Part shown: piece by piece, positions 18,458 to 27,217 of the stretch
Layout: every line of letters begins with the position of its first letter
Position numbering within the stretch: position 1 is the first letter of the stretch
Assembly (NCBI GenBank): GCA_964523795.1
Contig: CAZGAO010000019.1
Span: forward strand, 1-64,000
Origin: SABY01 sp964523795
GTDB taxonomy: Bacteria > Bacteroidota > Bacteroidia > Bacteroidales > 4484-276
DNA length: 64,000 bases
Reading direction: 5' to 3'
Notes under the pieces: model-generated
Seen by the model: the letters and a program-made list of their open reading frames with translations, nothing else
What the model was told of the DNA's origin: nothing
Databases searched by the model: none
Position numbers and translations under genes: made by a program

Positions 18458-18530
18458 AATTTTTTATTTAAGCATGTTTTAACTAACAAATTAAATCGCA
18501 CTTTTTCAAATTCTTTTTTTTTATTGAGCG

Positions 18531-18538
18531 CAAAGGTA
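18531..18538 (-). promoter_or_regulatory. -7 element upstream of thioredoxin
   Basis: On the minus strand TACCTTTG matches TAnnTTTG, 73 bp before the thioredoxin ATG. No clear -33 box was found. Confidence 0.4.
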
Positions 18539-18582
18539 CTTGTCAAAATTCCCCTTGGGTAAGATTTAAATATTTTTATAAT

Positions 18583-18613
18583 ATTGCTTCATTTTATTTA
18601 AAATGTAACTTTG
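18583..18613 (+). promoter_or_regulatory. Promoter of elbB (-33 ATTG, 19-bp gap, -7 TAACTTTG)
   Basis: The -7 box TAACTTTG is at 18606-18613 and ATTG at 18583-18586 is spaced 19 bp from it, the spacing expected for Bacteroidota primary-sigma promoters. This gives a leader of about 65 nt. Confidence 0.55.
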
Positions 18614-18685
18614 TTTTTTTAGTTAAAATCATGGATGCAGACAACACTGCATTGTGATTAAATGAAAATTTAAATATTAATAAGT

Positions 18686-19336
18686 ATGAAAAAATTTGCA
18701 GTAATACTGGCCGGCAGCGGCGTTTTTGACGGATCAGAAATCCACGAAGTTACACTCACACTTTTGGCTATACAACAAGCAGGCGGCGAATACCATTGTT
18801 TTGCCCCGGATGTCTGGCAGCATCATGTGCTCGATCACATCACGGGCAAGGAGATGGATGAAAAACGAAATGTCCTGGTCGAGTCGGCGCGGATTGCGCG
18901 GGGCAAGGTGCAAAATCTTAAGGAATTTAAGGCTGCCGATTTTGATGTGTTGATGATACCTGGCGGCTTTGGCGTGGCCAAAAATCTTTGCGACTTTGCC
19001 TTCAAAGGTTCTGATTGCAGCGTTAATCCCGATGTAGCTCATGCCATCAAAGCCATGCACCAGGCCGGAAAACCCATCGGAGCCTTGTGTATTTCACCGG
19101 TTTTGGTATCCAAAGTTTTGGGCGATGTAAAATTAACCCTGGGTCAGGACGAGGCTGCGATAAAGCATTTGGAAAAAATGGGAAGTCATCACATCAAAAC
19201 CACGCATGGCGAAGTAATCATCGATGAAGGGAACAAGGTTTTTACCACGCCGTGTTATATGCTCGATGCCAACATTGTTCAGATTTGGGAGGGGGCAAGT
19301 AATATTGTGAAAGCGATTTTAACTTCCATCAAATAA
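18686..19336 (+). CDS. elbB: ElbB-type DJ-1/PfpI superfamily protein
   Basis: The 216-aa protein has the ElbB start (FAVILAGSGVFDGSEIHEVTLTL), MIPGGFGVAKNLCDFAFKG, and the nucleophile-elbow cysteine Cys135 in GALCISPV. E. coli ElbB has been described as a glyoxalase-type enzyme. Its own promoter is visible. It is convergent with the anti-sigma gene across a small hairpin. Confidence 0.9.
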   Translation: MKKFAVILAGSGVFDGSEIHEVTLTLLAIQQAGGEYHCFAPDVWQHHVLDHITGKEMDEKRNVLVESARIARGKVQNLKEFKAADFDVLMIPGGFGVAKNLCDFAFKGSDCSVNPDVAHAIKAMHQAGKPIGALCISPVLVSKVLGDVKLTLGQDEAAIKHLEKMGSHHIKTTHGEVIIDEGNKVFTTPCYMLDANIVQIWEGASNIVKAILTSIK

Positions 19337-19433
19337 TCTTTATTTGTTTCTTCACTTTTGATCTTTGTTGTACGACTTTTTAAGTTCGGTTGCTTGACGG
19401 AAATCTCTAATGTTGTATGTGTGCTGGCTGGTT

Positions 19434-19449
19434 CTCCCCTTCAGGGGAG
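19434..19449. repeat. Short hairpin CTCCCCT/AGGGGAG between convergent genes
   Basis: CTCCCCT-TC-AGGGGAG has a 7-bp stem and a 2-nt loop between the ends of elbB and the anti-sigma gene. GC-rich hairpins of this type recur in Bacteroidota intergenic DNA. It may slow or end transcription, but no T-run is next to it. Confidence 0.4.
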
Positions 19450-19475
19450 TTAGAGGGGTGTGTGGAGGCCTTTGT

Positions 19476-20660
19476 TTATTCTTTCGTAGAATGTGTCCTT
19501 TTCTTATTAATTTGGATATTGAAGTTTTCGTTGATGGCAAAATAGGTTTTTTTGTTTCCATCTTCTTCAATGGTTTCGAAGCGGGGCAAATCGGTAGCAA
19601 AATCGCTGATACGCTCCTTGCCAAGCTCGGCCATTTGGTTGAGCAGCGAGGGTTCTCCCTCGCTGTTGGTGCCCTTGCCAAAAAGTTCATTCGTCAGATT
19701 AGCCCAAACCCGTTGTAAGGCACTTTTCCGGTTTTTTTCTTTTTCAGCAAAACGCATCGCATCGCGCAAAAATATATCACCCGCTATTGCGCTCATTTCG
19801 GTACGAGGTTCGGGATCTTCGGACGCAAGGATTAAAGAGGCCTCTGCTTTGTTGGCGGAAATAGATGGAATTTGGCTCAATGTTTCAGGCTTTCTGGCGG
19901 AAGCAAACGCCGCGTTTGCTTCTTGTCGGGCTAACTTGTTTTGCTGCTGTTTGCGGCTTAAATCAGCCAAAGCCATATCTCGATGATTTATTAGTTTGAC
20001 TTCTTCCTTTATTTGTTTTGTGCGGATTATTTGCCTGGCGGTTTCATCAATGCGGGGCAGGGGCATAAGCGGAGCCTGTATCATTTGCGCTGGTTTTTCC
20101 CATTGCGAATAGGTTTTTCCATTAAATGATGTATTGGTATTATCAAAATCCATATAGAGGACAAATGCCAGAATAAGCGAAGCTGCAACGGCAGTGCCAA
20201 CGATATAAAACTGTTTAAACCAAACCACTGGACTTTGTCGCTTCAGTTGCTCCTTGTCGGGATAAATACTTTGCTGATCAGCTTTTAAATAGGTTTTCCT
20301 AAAAGCTATTTCTTCCAAGGCAAGCTGTGGATTTTTGGAAATAAAAATCCGGTAGTCTGCCAGGTCATCAGCATTCAAATCATCTTCGAGAAAAGCAATG
20401 ATTTGGTCTTCATAATTATTTTCCTCGATTTTGGCGTAAGGGACAATTTCTGGTTTTGTGAGCGATGATTTTCCTATAAATTGTGTTGTGCTAGTATCGC
20501 TTAATCGAATTGCTACGGCAGTTTTAAAATCAAGAAACTCATCGGTTAAATCCGGGTTCTCCGTCAAAAAAACTTCGAGGGCATGACGATCCTGTTTGGA
20601 CAGAGTGTTTTCCCAGTATTCCAAAAAGAAGGCCTCATAATTATTTCGATGGATATTCAT
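19476..20660 (-). CDS. Putative membrane anti-sigma factor
   Basis: The 394-aa protein has a cytoplasmic N-terminal half (about 1-145) with two similar acidic segments (EYWENTLSKQDRHALEVF and IAFLEDDLNADDLADYRIF) that look like duplicated anti-sigma-type helical units. One membrane segment follows at about 150-172 (FYIVGTAVAASLILAFVLYM), then a long periplasmic tail of no recognised family. It starts 17 bp after the ECF sigma gene, the usual sigma/anti-sigma order. The role is inferred from context and topology. Confidence 0.65.
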   Translation of the reverse strand: MNIHRNNYEAFFLEYWENTLSKQDRHALEVFLTENPDLTDEFLDFKTAVAIRLSDTSTTQFIGKSSLTKPEIVPYAKIEENNYEDQIIAFLEDDLNADDLADYRIFISKNPQLALEEIAFRKTYLKADQQSIYPDKEQLKRQSPVVWFKQFYIVGTAVAASLILAFVLYMDFDNTNTSFNGKTYSQWEKPAQMIQAPLMPLPRIDETARQIIRTKQIKEEVKLINHRDMALADLSRKQQQNKLARQEANAAFASARKPETLSQIPSISANKAEASLILASEDPEPRTEMSAIAGDIFLRDAMRFAEKEKNRKSALQRVWANLTNELFGKGTNSEGEPSLLNQMAELGKERISDFATDLPRFETIEEDGNKKTYFAINENFNIQINKKRTHSTKE

Positions 20661-20677
20661 TTTCTATTTCCTAATTT

Positions 20678-21163
20678 TTAAATAACAAGATCGAGTTTGC
20701 CAATGTAATTTTTCAAGGTTTTGCGTGCCCGGTAAATGTAAACCTTAACCTGCGATTCGTTGAGTCCGCATATTTCGCCAATCTCCTGATAGCTGTATCC
20801 CTCATAATCGCGAAGCATAATAACGCTGTGTTGAATTTCGGGCAACTGCTTTACTGCCTCCTCCAATATTTCGCGAAGGTCAGAATAGCTATTTTGTGCA
20901 TGGCTATCAAAATCCACTTGTTCGTTGTACTTCCGTTGATGTTTTTCTTTTCTTATCATATCAATCATAATGTGATAAGCCGTAGTAAACAAGTAGGCTT
21001 TTGCTTTTTCAAATTCCACATCCTGATGTTTATCCCATAACCTTACAAAGGCTTCCTGCACTACATCGCGCGATGATTCTTCATCACGGAAGTTTTTCAG
21101 GATAAACCGAAAAACCCCATCGGCAAAAAGAGCTACACATTTGTTATAGGCTTTTATCGTCAT
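20678..21163 (-). CDS. ECF-type RNA polymerase sigma factor
   Basis: The 161-aa protein shows region 2 (ESSRDVVQEAFVRLWDKH, then KAYLFTTAYHIMIDMIRKEK) and region 4 (LPEIQHSVIMLRDYEGYSYQEIGEICGLNESQVKVYIYRARKTLK). It belongs to the sigma-70 ECF group and would redirect RNA polymerase when released from the membrane protein encoded next to it. The signal is not evident from the neighbours. Confidence 0.93.
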   Translation of the reverse strand: MTIKAYNKCVALFADGVFRFILKNFRDEESSRDVVQEAFVRLWDKHQDVEFEKAKAYLFTTAYHIMIDMIRKEKHQRKYNEQVDFDSHAQNSYSDLREILEEAVKQLPEIQHSVIMLRDYEGYSYQEIGEICGLNESQVKVYIYRARKTLKNYIGKLDLVI

Positions 21164-21195
21164 ACGCCTCTTTTCGATAAATACTTTTGCCCATT

Positions 21196-21221
21196 AAACG
21201 GATAGTCCTCCAAAAAGTTAC
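21196..21221 (-). promoter_or_regulatory. Candidate autoregulated ECF promoter
   Basis: On the minus strand GTAACTTT is followed, about 11 bp later, by CCGTTT, 33 bp before the sigma ATG. This resembles the AAC-type -35 and CGT-type -10 of ECF promoters, although the spacing is shorter than usual. The match is by eye. Confidence 0.25.
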
Positions 21222-21602
21222 ATCAATGGACATATTGATAAAATAAAAAAAATACAGCTAAACACCAACAGTCGTTTAAAAATTTTGATAAACCTGGTTG
21301 ATGTCAGGAAGGGGAAAAAAAGAAGAAAAAAAATATCAATTATCGGATATATTAAAGTATTCTCTTACAATGTCTTTCGTGGGCTGCAATACATTATGTT
21401 CGATTCGCCGCCTTCATGGCTATACGGGCGGAACAGGAATCAGGGAGGGTGTTTATATTTTGTTTTTTTTGCTTATGAAAATAAACTTAAAAGGATGCCA
21501 TATTATAATTATGGTTTATATTTGCCACTGATTTTGGAAATCAAGGATAGAATAAAACAATAGCTAAATTTCATATTTTTAAAACTAAAAGATTCTTAAG
21601 CA
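21222..21602. other. Intergenic region between divergent ECF sigma and wHTH-like gene
   Basis: No convincing gene is present. Two short overlapping open frames here have poor composition and no family resemblance. A TATATTTG at 21517-21524 fits the -7 consensus and would give the plus-strand gene at 21603 a leader of about 70 nt. The left part is A-rich. Confidence 0.4.
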
Positions 21603-22121
21603 ATGATGAAGAATTTAAGACAGAGTACAGAACAATTGAAAGAGCTTGCCAAAGCTCTGAATGAATTTAAATCGGAAGCTGTTCAGGTTAAACTCGTTGA
21701 ACTACTTTTTGGTGATGGCAAAGAAATTATTTTTGATACCCCGGCACCAGTGAAAGTAAATGTAGAAAAGCCGGTAGCAAAAGTAGAACCAGCCGCAGTT
21801 GTTAAGAGTACAGGAAAACGACCCAGCCGCCCACCCAAAGTAAAGCAAGCCAAAGTAGCTGCTCCGGCGCAACAGCGGACACCACGCACACGTTCCACCA
21901 CACGTCCCGGTCCAAGTGTGATTTTGAAAACCCTGATCGATACCAACTTCTTTGCAGATAACCGCACCATTGGGGATGTAGTGGATTATTGTATGAAAAT
22001 GTTCAATTACGAATATAAGAGTACCGACCTCTCAGGCACCTTGGCCAAGTTGTCGAAAGACGGCGTTTTGAAAAGAGAGAAAAATCCACAGACCAATCAA
22101 TTTGAATACAAAAAGGTATAA
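21603..22121 (+). CDS. Small basic protein with Pro/Ala-rich linker and C-terminal helical (wHTH-like) domain
   Basis: The 172-aa protein has three parts. A helical N-terminus covers about 1-45. A low-complexity Ala/Pro/Lys/Arg linker covers about 50-105 (KPVAKVEPAAVV, RTPRTRSTTRPG). The C-terminal 65 residues (GDVVDYCMKMFNYEYKSTDLSGTLAKLSKDGVLKRE) look like a winged-helix DNA-binding fold. The basic linker suggests nucleic-acid binding. No family was recognised. A strong terminator follows immediately. Confidence 0.7.
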   Translation: MMKNLRQSTEQLKELAKALNEFKSEAVQVKLVELLFGDGKEIIFDTPAPVKVNVEKPVAKVEPAAVVKSTGKRPSRPPKVKQAKVAAPAQQRTPRTRSTTRPGPSVILKTLIDTNFFADNRTIGDVVDYCMKMFNYEYKSTDLSGTLAKLSKDGVLKREKNPQTNQFEYKKV

Positions 22122-22143
22122 TAAAATCTTTTTTAACAATACT

Positions 22144-22176
22144 AAAAGGCTGATCTGCATGGATCAGCCTTTTTTA
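22144..22176 (+). terminator. Rho-independent terminator
   Basis: A 12-bp perfect stem (AAAAGGCTGATC / GATCAGCCTTTT) with a 6-nt loop is followed by a T-run, 23 bp after the stop of the wHTH-like gene. Confidence 0.9.
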
Positions 22177-22228
22177 ATTTATTTTAATATTTTTTCACTA
22201 TTTTTTAGGTTTTGCATGGCTTATGATG

Positions 22229-22236
22229 TACTTTTG
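22229..22236 (+). promoter_or_regulatory. -7 element of the VanX-like gene
   Basis: TACTTTTG matches TAnnTTTG and lies 38 bp before the ATG. It sits just downstream of the preceding terminator. Confidence 0.45.
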
Positions 22237-22274
22237 CCTTTAGCAAAAAAACAAAGTCATCAAATTGTTAAACT

Positions 22275-22970
22275 ATGAGATCAATCCGACTTGTTGGCGT
22301 ACTGCTCTTAGGCTTCTTGCTTTTTTCATGCAAGCAGGAAATATCGAAAGGCTATGAGCAGGAATTGGGAGTTATCTCCAATGCTTACATGTACAAAACC
22401 CTGGCGCATGATTTTCCTGAAAAACAGTTGGTCGATCTCGAAGCGTATATTCCGGGCATTGCTCTGGATATTCGTTATGCCTGCAAAAACAATTTTACCG
22501 GAAAACGTATTTATCCCACAGCTAAAGCCTATTTGCGGCTTCCCGCTGCCCAGGCCATTAAAAAAATCCAGGAGTATTTGCACGCTTCCGGACTGGGCTT
22601 AAAAATTTTTGATGCTTATCGACCCTACTCGGCCACCGTAAAGTTTTACGAAGTATATCCCGACACCAACTTTGTTGCAGCTCCTTGGCATGGCTCGCGT
22701 CATAACCGTGGTTGCGCCGTTGATTTAACAATAATCCATCTCGATACGGGTAAGGAACTGGAAATGCCTACCCCTTTTGACGATTTTACCGAAAAAGCCG
22801 CTCATCAATATAACAATCTACCGCTTGTGATTTTAAACAATCGTGCTTTGCTTAAAAAAGTAATGACCGAAAATGGCTTTGCCCTTTACGACTTCGAATG
22901 GTGGCACTACGATTTTGTTGGCTGGGAAAATTATGAGCTTTTGAATATTGCCTTCAACGACCTGGATTGA
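22275..22970 (+). CDS. D-alanyl-D-alanine dipeptidase, M15D (VanX/DdpX-like) lipoprotein
   Basis: The 231-aa protein has a lipobox LFSC (Cys19). The M15 zinc site is complete: SRHNRGCAVD supplies the first His and Asp, and EWWHYDF supplies the catalytic Glu and third His ligand. IFDAYRPYSA is also conserved. Lipid attachment puts it in the periplasm or outer membrane, where it could recycle D-Ala-D-Ala from peptidoglycan. There are no van regulators nearby, so glycopeptide resistance is not implied. Confidence 0.88.
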   Translation: MRSIRLVGVLLLGFLLFSCKQEISKGYEQELGVISNAYMYKTLAHDFPEKQLVDLEAYIPGIALDIRYACKNNFTGKRIYPTAKAYLRLPAAQAIKKIQEYLHASGLGLKIFDAYRPYSATVKFYEVYPDTNFVAAPWHGSRHNRGCAVDLTIIHLDTGKELEMPTPFDDFTEKAAHQYNNLPLVILNNRALLKKVMTENGFALYDFEWWHYDFVGWENYELLNIAFNDLD

Positions 22971-23057
22971 TTCGTTTTTCTATTTAAAGTATAAGTTGTA
23001 AGTAATGCAAGCATAAGGGCTTCAAAAAATGCGATAATATTTTACTAAAATTCACAC

Positions 23058-24209
23058 ATGAAAAACACTTTTTTAGTTTTACTCCTGCTTGTTTCCGCCT
23101 TCGGCTACAGCCAGCAAACTATATACGATACCATTGTTCACGATGGTTTGCAGCGCAGTTTTATCCTTTACGTTCCGCAGGCCTACTCGCCTGATGCGCC
23201 TGCTCCGCTGGTCATCAATTTTCATGGTTATACCAGCAATGCTTTTGCACAGATGAATTACGGCGATTTCAGAGCAATAGCTGATACCGCCGGCTTTTTG
23301 TTGGCCCATCCGCAGGGGACGCTCGATAATTCGGGCAATACCTACTGGAATGCTAATTGGGGTGGAACGGTTGATGATATTGGTTTTACCGAAGACCTGA
23401 TCGATTCGCTGGCCGCAAATTATAATGTAAATTTTGACCGGGTTTATAGTACAGGCATGTCCAATGGCGGTTTTATGAGTTATACCCTGGCCTGCGAATT
23501 GAGCCACCGCATTGCGGCCATTGCTTCGGTAACGGGCACGATGAACACGAATCAAAGTAACGACTGCAATCCACAGCATCCCATGCCCATTATGGAAATT
23601 CATGGTACAGCCGACAATGTGGTGCCTTACAACGGAAATGCTTTTATGGAATCCATCCCCAACACCCTCGGCTATTGGGTTGCTTTTAATGATTGTAGTC
23701 CTGACCCGGAAATTAATTTTATCCCTGACATTAATCCGAACGACGGCTGTACCGCCGAACATTATCGCTATCCTTCAGGGACGAATGGGGTAGAAGTGGA
23801 GCATTACAAAATTATTAATGGCGGACACACCTGGCCTGGTTCCCCATTTCCAAGTGGTGGTGGCAATACCAATCAGGATTTTGATGCCTCCGAAAAAATT
23901 TGGGAGTTTTTTGCTAAATATGATATCAACGGAAGTTTAGTTATAAATAATGTCGCCGATACAAGGTCTGAGGATTTTATTTTTTATAATGATTACTCCA
24001 ACAGGCAGCTTTTTATTCACTGGTCAAATCAGCAAATAAAAACACTTAGAATGTATAGTACCACTGGCCATCAGGTGAAGAACCTGGAAGTTCAGATGGC
24101 TGATTCAATCTCTGTTTCATTAATGGATCTTCCCCGGGGTATTTATTTGGTTCAGCTTATTGATGCAAATAATAGAATCGTTAACACCAGGAAGCTGATT
24201 CTTGATTAA
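23058..24209 (+). CDS. Secreted CE1/PHB-depolymerase-like esterase with T9SS tail
   Basis: The 383-aa protein has a signal peptide (residues 1-19) and an alpha/beta-hydrolase domain. The nucleophile is Ser135 in GMSNGG, the acid is Asp in HGTADNVVPY, and the histidine is in GGHTWPG. The pattern matches LpqC/feruloyl-esterase-type enzymes. The last 75 residues (ending GIYLVQLIDANNRIVNTRKLILD) are a type A T9SS sorting tail, so it is exported to the surface or medium. Substrates may be plant-type feruloyl or acetyl esters. Confidence 0.88.
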   Translation: MKNTFLVLLLLVSAFGYSQQTIYDTIVHDGLQRSFILYVPQAYSPDAPAPLVINFHGYTSNAFAQMNYGDFRAIADTAGFLLAHPQGTLDNSGNTYWNANWGGTVDDIGFTEDLIDSLAANYNVNFDRVYSTGMSNGGFMSYTLACELSHRIAAIASVTGTMNTNQSNDCNPQHPMPIMEIHGTADNVVPYNGNAFMESIPNTLGYWVAFNDCSPDPEINFIPDINPNDGCTAEHYRYPSGTNGVEVEHYKIINGGHTWPGSPFPSGGGNTNQDFDASEKIWEFFAKYDINGSLVINNVADTRSEDFIFYNDYSNRQLFIHWSNQQIKTLRMYSTTGHQVKNLEVQMADSISVSLMDLPRGIYLVQLIDANNRIVNTRKLILD

Positions 24210-24233
24210 CTTTGCAGGCCTCAATATCGAGCT

Positions 24234-25169
24234 ATGGATATAATCAACATTAAAGGCCTTTACAAGACTTTTGGAAAAATTGAAGCCGTCAGGCACATCG
24301 ATCTTGCCATCAGGGAAGGGGAGTTTTTTGGGATGCTTGGCCCTAACGGCGCGGGCAAAACTACCACTATTAACATTTTGAGTACCGTATTGAAAGCCGA
24401 TGCCGGTGAAGTTTGGATTGATGGCTACGACCTGAAAAAGGACGCTGCCCGTTGCAAAAAGGCAATAGGCATCGTGCCCCAGGAGCTTGCCCTTTACGAT
24501 GAGCTTACCGCAAAAGAAAACCTGATGTTTTGGGGTGGCTTATATCAAATCCCAAGCAGAGAAGCGGCGCAACGTGCCGAAAGCCTTCTGAAACTTTTTG
24601 AGCTTTACGACCGGCGCAACTCGCTGATAAAAACCTTTTCGGGCGGCATGAAGCGACGTATCAACATTGCGGCAGCCATGCTTCATCGCCCACGTATTTT
24701 ACTGATGGACGAGCCTACCGTTGGCGTTGACCCCCAAAGCCGTCATCAGATTTACGATGTGCTGGCCGATTTCTCAAAACAAGGTATTACCATCGTTTAC
24801 ACCACGCATTATATGGATGAGGTAGAACGCTTGTGCAATCGCATCGGCATTATCGATCATGGCGAAATGCTCGCCATCGGAAGCCTCGATGACTTGCGCA
24901 AACTGTCGGGCAGCCACCAAAGTATTGTGATCTATTTTAATGAAAAAAATGAAGCCGAATTTTTGAAAATGAAAAAGGAGTTTGGCGATAAGGTGCATAT
25001 TTTTGATGACCGGGTGGTGATGGATAGCGATAATGTGTCGGAGGATCTGCCCCTGCTCATCCAAAAATGTACCGCTTCGTGCCATTCGCTTAAGCACATC
25101 AGCTTGAAACATGCCAGCCTGGAAAGTGTTTTCCTGAAATTGACCGGCCACCAGCTTAGAGAAAACTAA
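24234..25169 (+). CDS. ABC-2 type exporter, ATP-binding protein
   Basis: The 311-aa ATPase has Walker A GPNGAGKTTT, the signature FSGGMKRR, Walker B ILLMDEPTVGVDP and the switch His in TTHYMDE. The C-terminal 80 residues resemble the regulatory tail of drug or lantibiotic exporters. It starts 24 bp after the esterase gene and 27 bp before its permease. Confidence 0.93.
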   Translation: MDIINIKGLYKTFGKIEAVRHIDLAIREGEFFGMLGPNGAGKTTTINILSTVLKADAGEVWIDGYDLKKDAARCKKAIGIVPQELALYDELTAKENLMFWGGLYQIPSREAAQRAESLLKLFELYDRRNSLIKTFSGGMKRRINIAAAMLHRPRILLMDEPTVGVDPQSRHQIYDVLADFSKQGITIVYTTHYMDEVERLCNRIGIIDHGEMLAIGSLDDLRKLSGSHQSIVIYFNEKNEAEFLKMKKEFGDKVHIFDDRVVMDSDNVSEDLPLLIQKCTASCHSLKHISLKHASLESVFLKLTGHQLREN

Positions 25170-25196
25170 TGCAAAAATTAAAAATCAGCAAAAGCT

Positions 25197-26429
25197 ATGA
25201 TCAGGATTGCTATAAAAGACCTTAAAATATTTGTTCGCGACATCAAAGCACTACTCTTGTCTTTCTTGTTGCCCATTGCTTTGATAAGCCTATTCGGAAT
25301 TACTTTTGGCGGTTTGCAAAAACGGGAGTCTAAGCAGGAAGCCCTTCAGATTTTACTTGCTGATTTGGACAGCAGTGCTACTTCGCAGGATGTGATTGCA
25401 AAGTTGGACAGCACCGATGAGATTGCAGTTAAACCAATATCTCTCGAAGCTGGCAAGCTGGAAATTATGGATGGCAACAGCCTGGCCATGCTCGTTTTAT
25501 ACGCGGGTTTTGCTGATTCGGTGCAGGCTGGAAAGCCAGAGCCTTTGACGCTTTTTGTAGATGAGGCTCGCGAGATGGAGGCCAGGCTGGTGCAATACGC
25601 CCTTATCTCGCATCTGATGGAGATTGTGGGTTCCAAAACTTTGGAAAAGAAAATCGTAAACTCCATGCACAGCCGCTATCCGGATATCGATCCTGAGATC
25701 ATGGCCAGCATCGAGGAGGAGATCGGCTTGCAGTTTGCCGGTTCCGATGAGTCAGGTCAAAGTATTTCCGACCAGATTGGCAGTATCACCGTTACGCCTT
25801 TATCGCGGCGCAACTCGGTTAACTGGGCTTTAATCCAGGCCTTTGCCGGCACGGCGGTAATGATGCTTTTGTTTAGTGTAGCCGCCATGGGCAGTTCTAT
25901 TCTTTCGGAGCGCGAGGAGGGCACACTCAAACGACTGCTTTATTCGCCCATTCGTCCGGTGGATATTCTGTTTGGGAAAATGATTATGACCATCGTCATT
26001 GGTGTAGTTCAGCTCATCATAATGTTGGTATTTTCCGTCCTGGTGCTTGGCCTGGACATGGAAGGCAATCTTTTGTATCTCTTTATTCTAATTGTGGCTA
26101 CCGCCTTTGCCTGTTCGGCATTCGGATTATTTATTGCGGCCGTAAGTACCAGCCGCAAGCAGTCCGAAGGTCTTTCCACCATTGTCATCCTCATTATGTC
26201 GGCGATTGGCGGCAGCATGATTCCGCTAATTTTTATGCCCGCTTTTATGCAAAAGATGGCGGTCATCTCCGTTAATTACTGGGCCATTCAGGGCTTTTTT
26301 GATATTCTGGGTCGCGATGCCTCACTTTTGGCTGTGCTGCCCAAAATTGGCGTTTTAATACTAATCGGCACAGCTTTAACTTTTCTCTCCGTATTTTTCT
26401 ATCAACGCAATATTCGCAAGGTTGCCTGA
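25197..26429 (+). CDS. ABC-2 type exporter, permease
   Basis: The 410-aa protein has one N-terminal membrane helix (ALLLSFLLPIALISLFG), a periplasmic domain of about 170 residues, and five C-terminal helices including the ABC-2 motif LSEREEGTLKRLLYSPIRP. It pairs with the ATPase next to it, probably as a dimeric exporter of a drug or lipid-like molecule. The substrate is not evident. Confidence 0.92.
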   Translation: MIRIAIKDLKIFVRDIKALLLSFLLPIALISLFGITFGGLQKRESKQEALQILLADLDSSATSQDVIAKLDSTDEIAVKPISLEAGKLEIMDGNSLAMLVLYAGFADSVQAGKPEPLTLFVDEAREMEARLVQYALISHLMEIVGSKTLEKKIVNSMHSRYPDIDPEIMASIEEEIGLQFAGSDESGQSISDQIGSITVTPLSRRNSVNWALIQAFAGTAVMMLLFSVAAMGSSILSEREEGTLKRLLYSPIRPVDILFGKMIMTIVIGVVQLIIMLVFSVLVLGLDMEGNLLYLFILIVATAFACSAFGLFIAAVSTSRKQSEGLSTIVILIMSAIGGSMIPLIFMPAFMQKMAVISVNYWAIQGFFDILGRDASLLAVLPKIGVLILIGTALTFLSVFFYQRNIRKVA

Positions 26430-26468
26430 TAAATCAGTCGCATCGTGAATGCTGCTAAGGATTTGAAT

Positions 26469-26550
26469 AGTCACACCGTGAATTCTGCCTAAGCCTGAAA
26501 CAATATTTTGGGAAGTGGTGCTGCTACCATGAGCTAATCACGGTGTAACT
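26469..26550 (+). repeat. 82-bp palindrome-ended repeat, copy 1
   Basis: The left end is AGTCACACCGTGAAT and the right end AATCACGGTGTAACT, with two changes from the perfect complement. Interior: TCTGCCTAAGCCTGAAAC, then TTTTGGGAAGTGGTG. A degenerate left half lies just before it (26436-26455). It lies between the ABC permease and DUF1640 gene A, 58 bp before that gene's -7 box. Confidence 0.85.
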
Positions 26551-26607
26551 TTTGTTAAATAATACTATTTTTGCTAAATCAAATTTTCATCATTTATTTA
26601 AGTTTTA

Positions 26608-26615
26608 TACCTTTG
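26608..26615 (+). promoter_or_regulatory. -7 element of DUF1640 gene A
   Basis: TACCTTTG fits TAnnTTTG, 23 bp before the ATG at 26639. The flanking sequence is shared with the paralogue at 42384-42391, which supports a true promoter and the downstream start codon. Confidence 0.55.
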
Positions 26616-26638
26616 CCTTCATCTATAAATTTACAGCT

Positions 26639-27166
26639 ATGCCTGAAACCTTCACATTCGATACCCTGGCTTATAGCAAGCGGCTTATGAACGCTGGCTT
26701 TACACAGCAACAGGCCGAGTTGCAGGCCGAAACCTTCAGGGAAATTATTGATAATAAGATCGCATCCAAACGAGACCTGAAAGAACTTGATATCAGCCTA
26801 AAACGTAATATTGCGCACATGCGGATTAAATTCAAGCGTGATATTGAGGTATTAAGAGCTGAACTCAAACGCGACACGAAGGAGATGGAAATGTCGTTAA
26901 GAGCAGATATCGATGAAAAACACAAAACCCTAAAGCGTGATATTGAAGAGCTAAGTATTGAATCCAAACGCGATATGAAGGAAATGGAATTGTCTTTTCG
27001 AGCAGATACCAATGAAAAACACAACACACTCAAACGCGACTTGAAGGAGATGGAAATTACTTTTAGCAATCAGTTTAAAAACCTCGAATCGAAACTCACC
27101 ATTAAACTCGGTGGCATGATGGCCGCGTCTATTGCCATCGTGGCTGCGCTGATGAAATTACTTTAG
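26639..27166 (+). CDS. DUF1640-like coiled-coil membrane-anchored protein, paralogue A
   Basis: The 175-aa protein begins MPETFTFDTLAYSKRLM and AGFTQQQAELQAETF, matching DUF1640 (bacterial CCDC90-like) proteins. Residues about 40-150 are charged 11-residue (hendecad) coiled-coil repeats built on LKRDxxELxxE. The tail LGGMMAASIAIVAALMKLL is a C-terminal membrane anchor. A start at 26552 is open but lies upstream of the -7 box. It may oligomerise at the inner membrane; the role is unknown. The paralogue is at 42415. Confidence 0.82.
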   Translation: MPETFTFDTLAYSKRLMNAGFTQQQAELQAETFREIIDNKIASKRDLKELDISLKRNIAHMRIKFKRDIEVLRAELKRDTKEMEMSLRADIDEKHKTLKRDIEELSIESKRDMKEMELSFRADTNEKHNTLKRDLKEMEITFSNQFKNLESKLTIKLGGMMAASIAIVAALMKLL

Positions 27167-27177
27167 CTTTTAAAAAA

Positions 27178-27210
27178 AATCAGGGTTTCACTTCCAGTGA
27201 AGCCTTGATT
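27178..27210 (-). terminator. Rho-independent terminator for the minus strand, after the repeat array
   Basis: Read on the minus strand, AATCAAGGCTTCAC pairs with GTGAAACCCTGATT (two G-U type positions), followed by a T-run (27171-27179). It would end transcripts from the minus-strand gene at 27601-28440 after they cross four palindromic repeats. It also lies 11 bp after the DUF1640 A stop. Confidence 0.6.
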
Positions 27211-27217
27211 ATCGCGA

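Noticed and set aside
21285..21563. 92-aa and 77-aa overlapping open frames before the wHTH-like gene
   Set aside because: They overlap each other, have no recognisable pattern, and the -7 box of the next gene lies inside them.
22275..22970. Glycopeptide resistance gene
   Set aside because: The VanX-like active site is intact, but there is no vanH, vanA or two-component system, and the protein is a lipoprotein, which fits cell-wall recycling.
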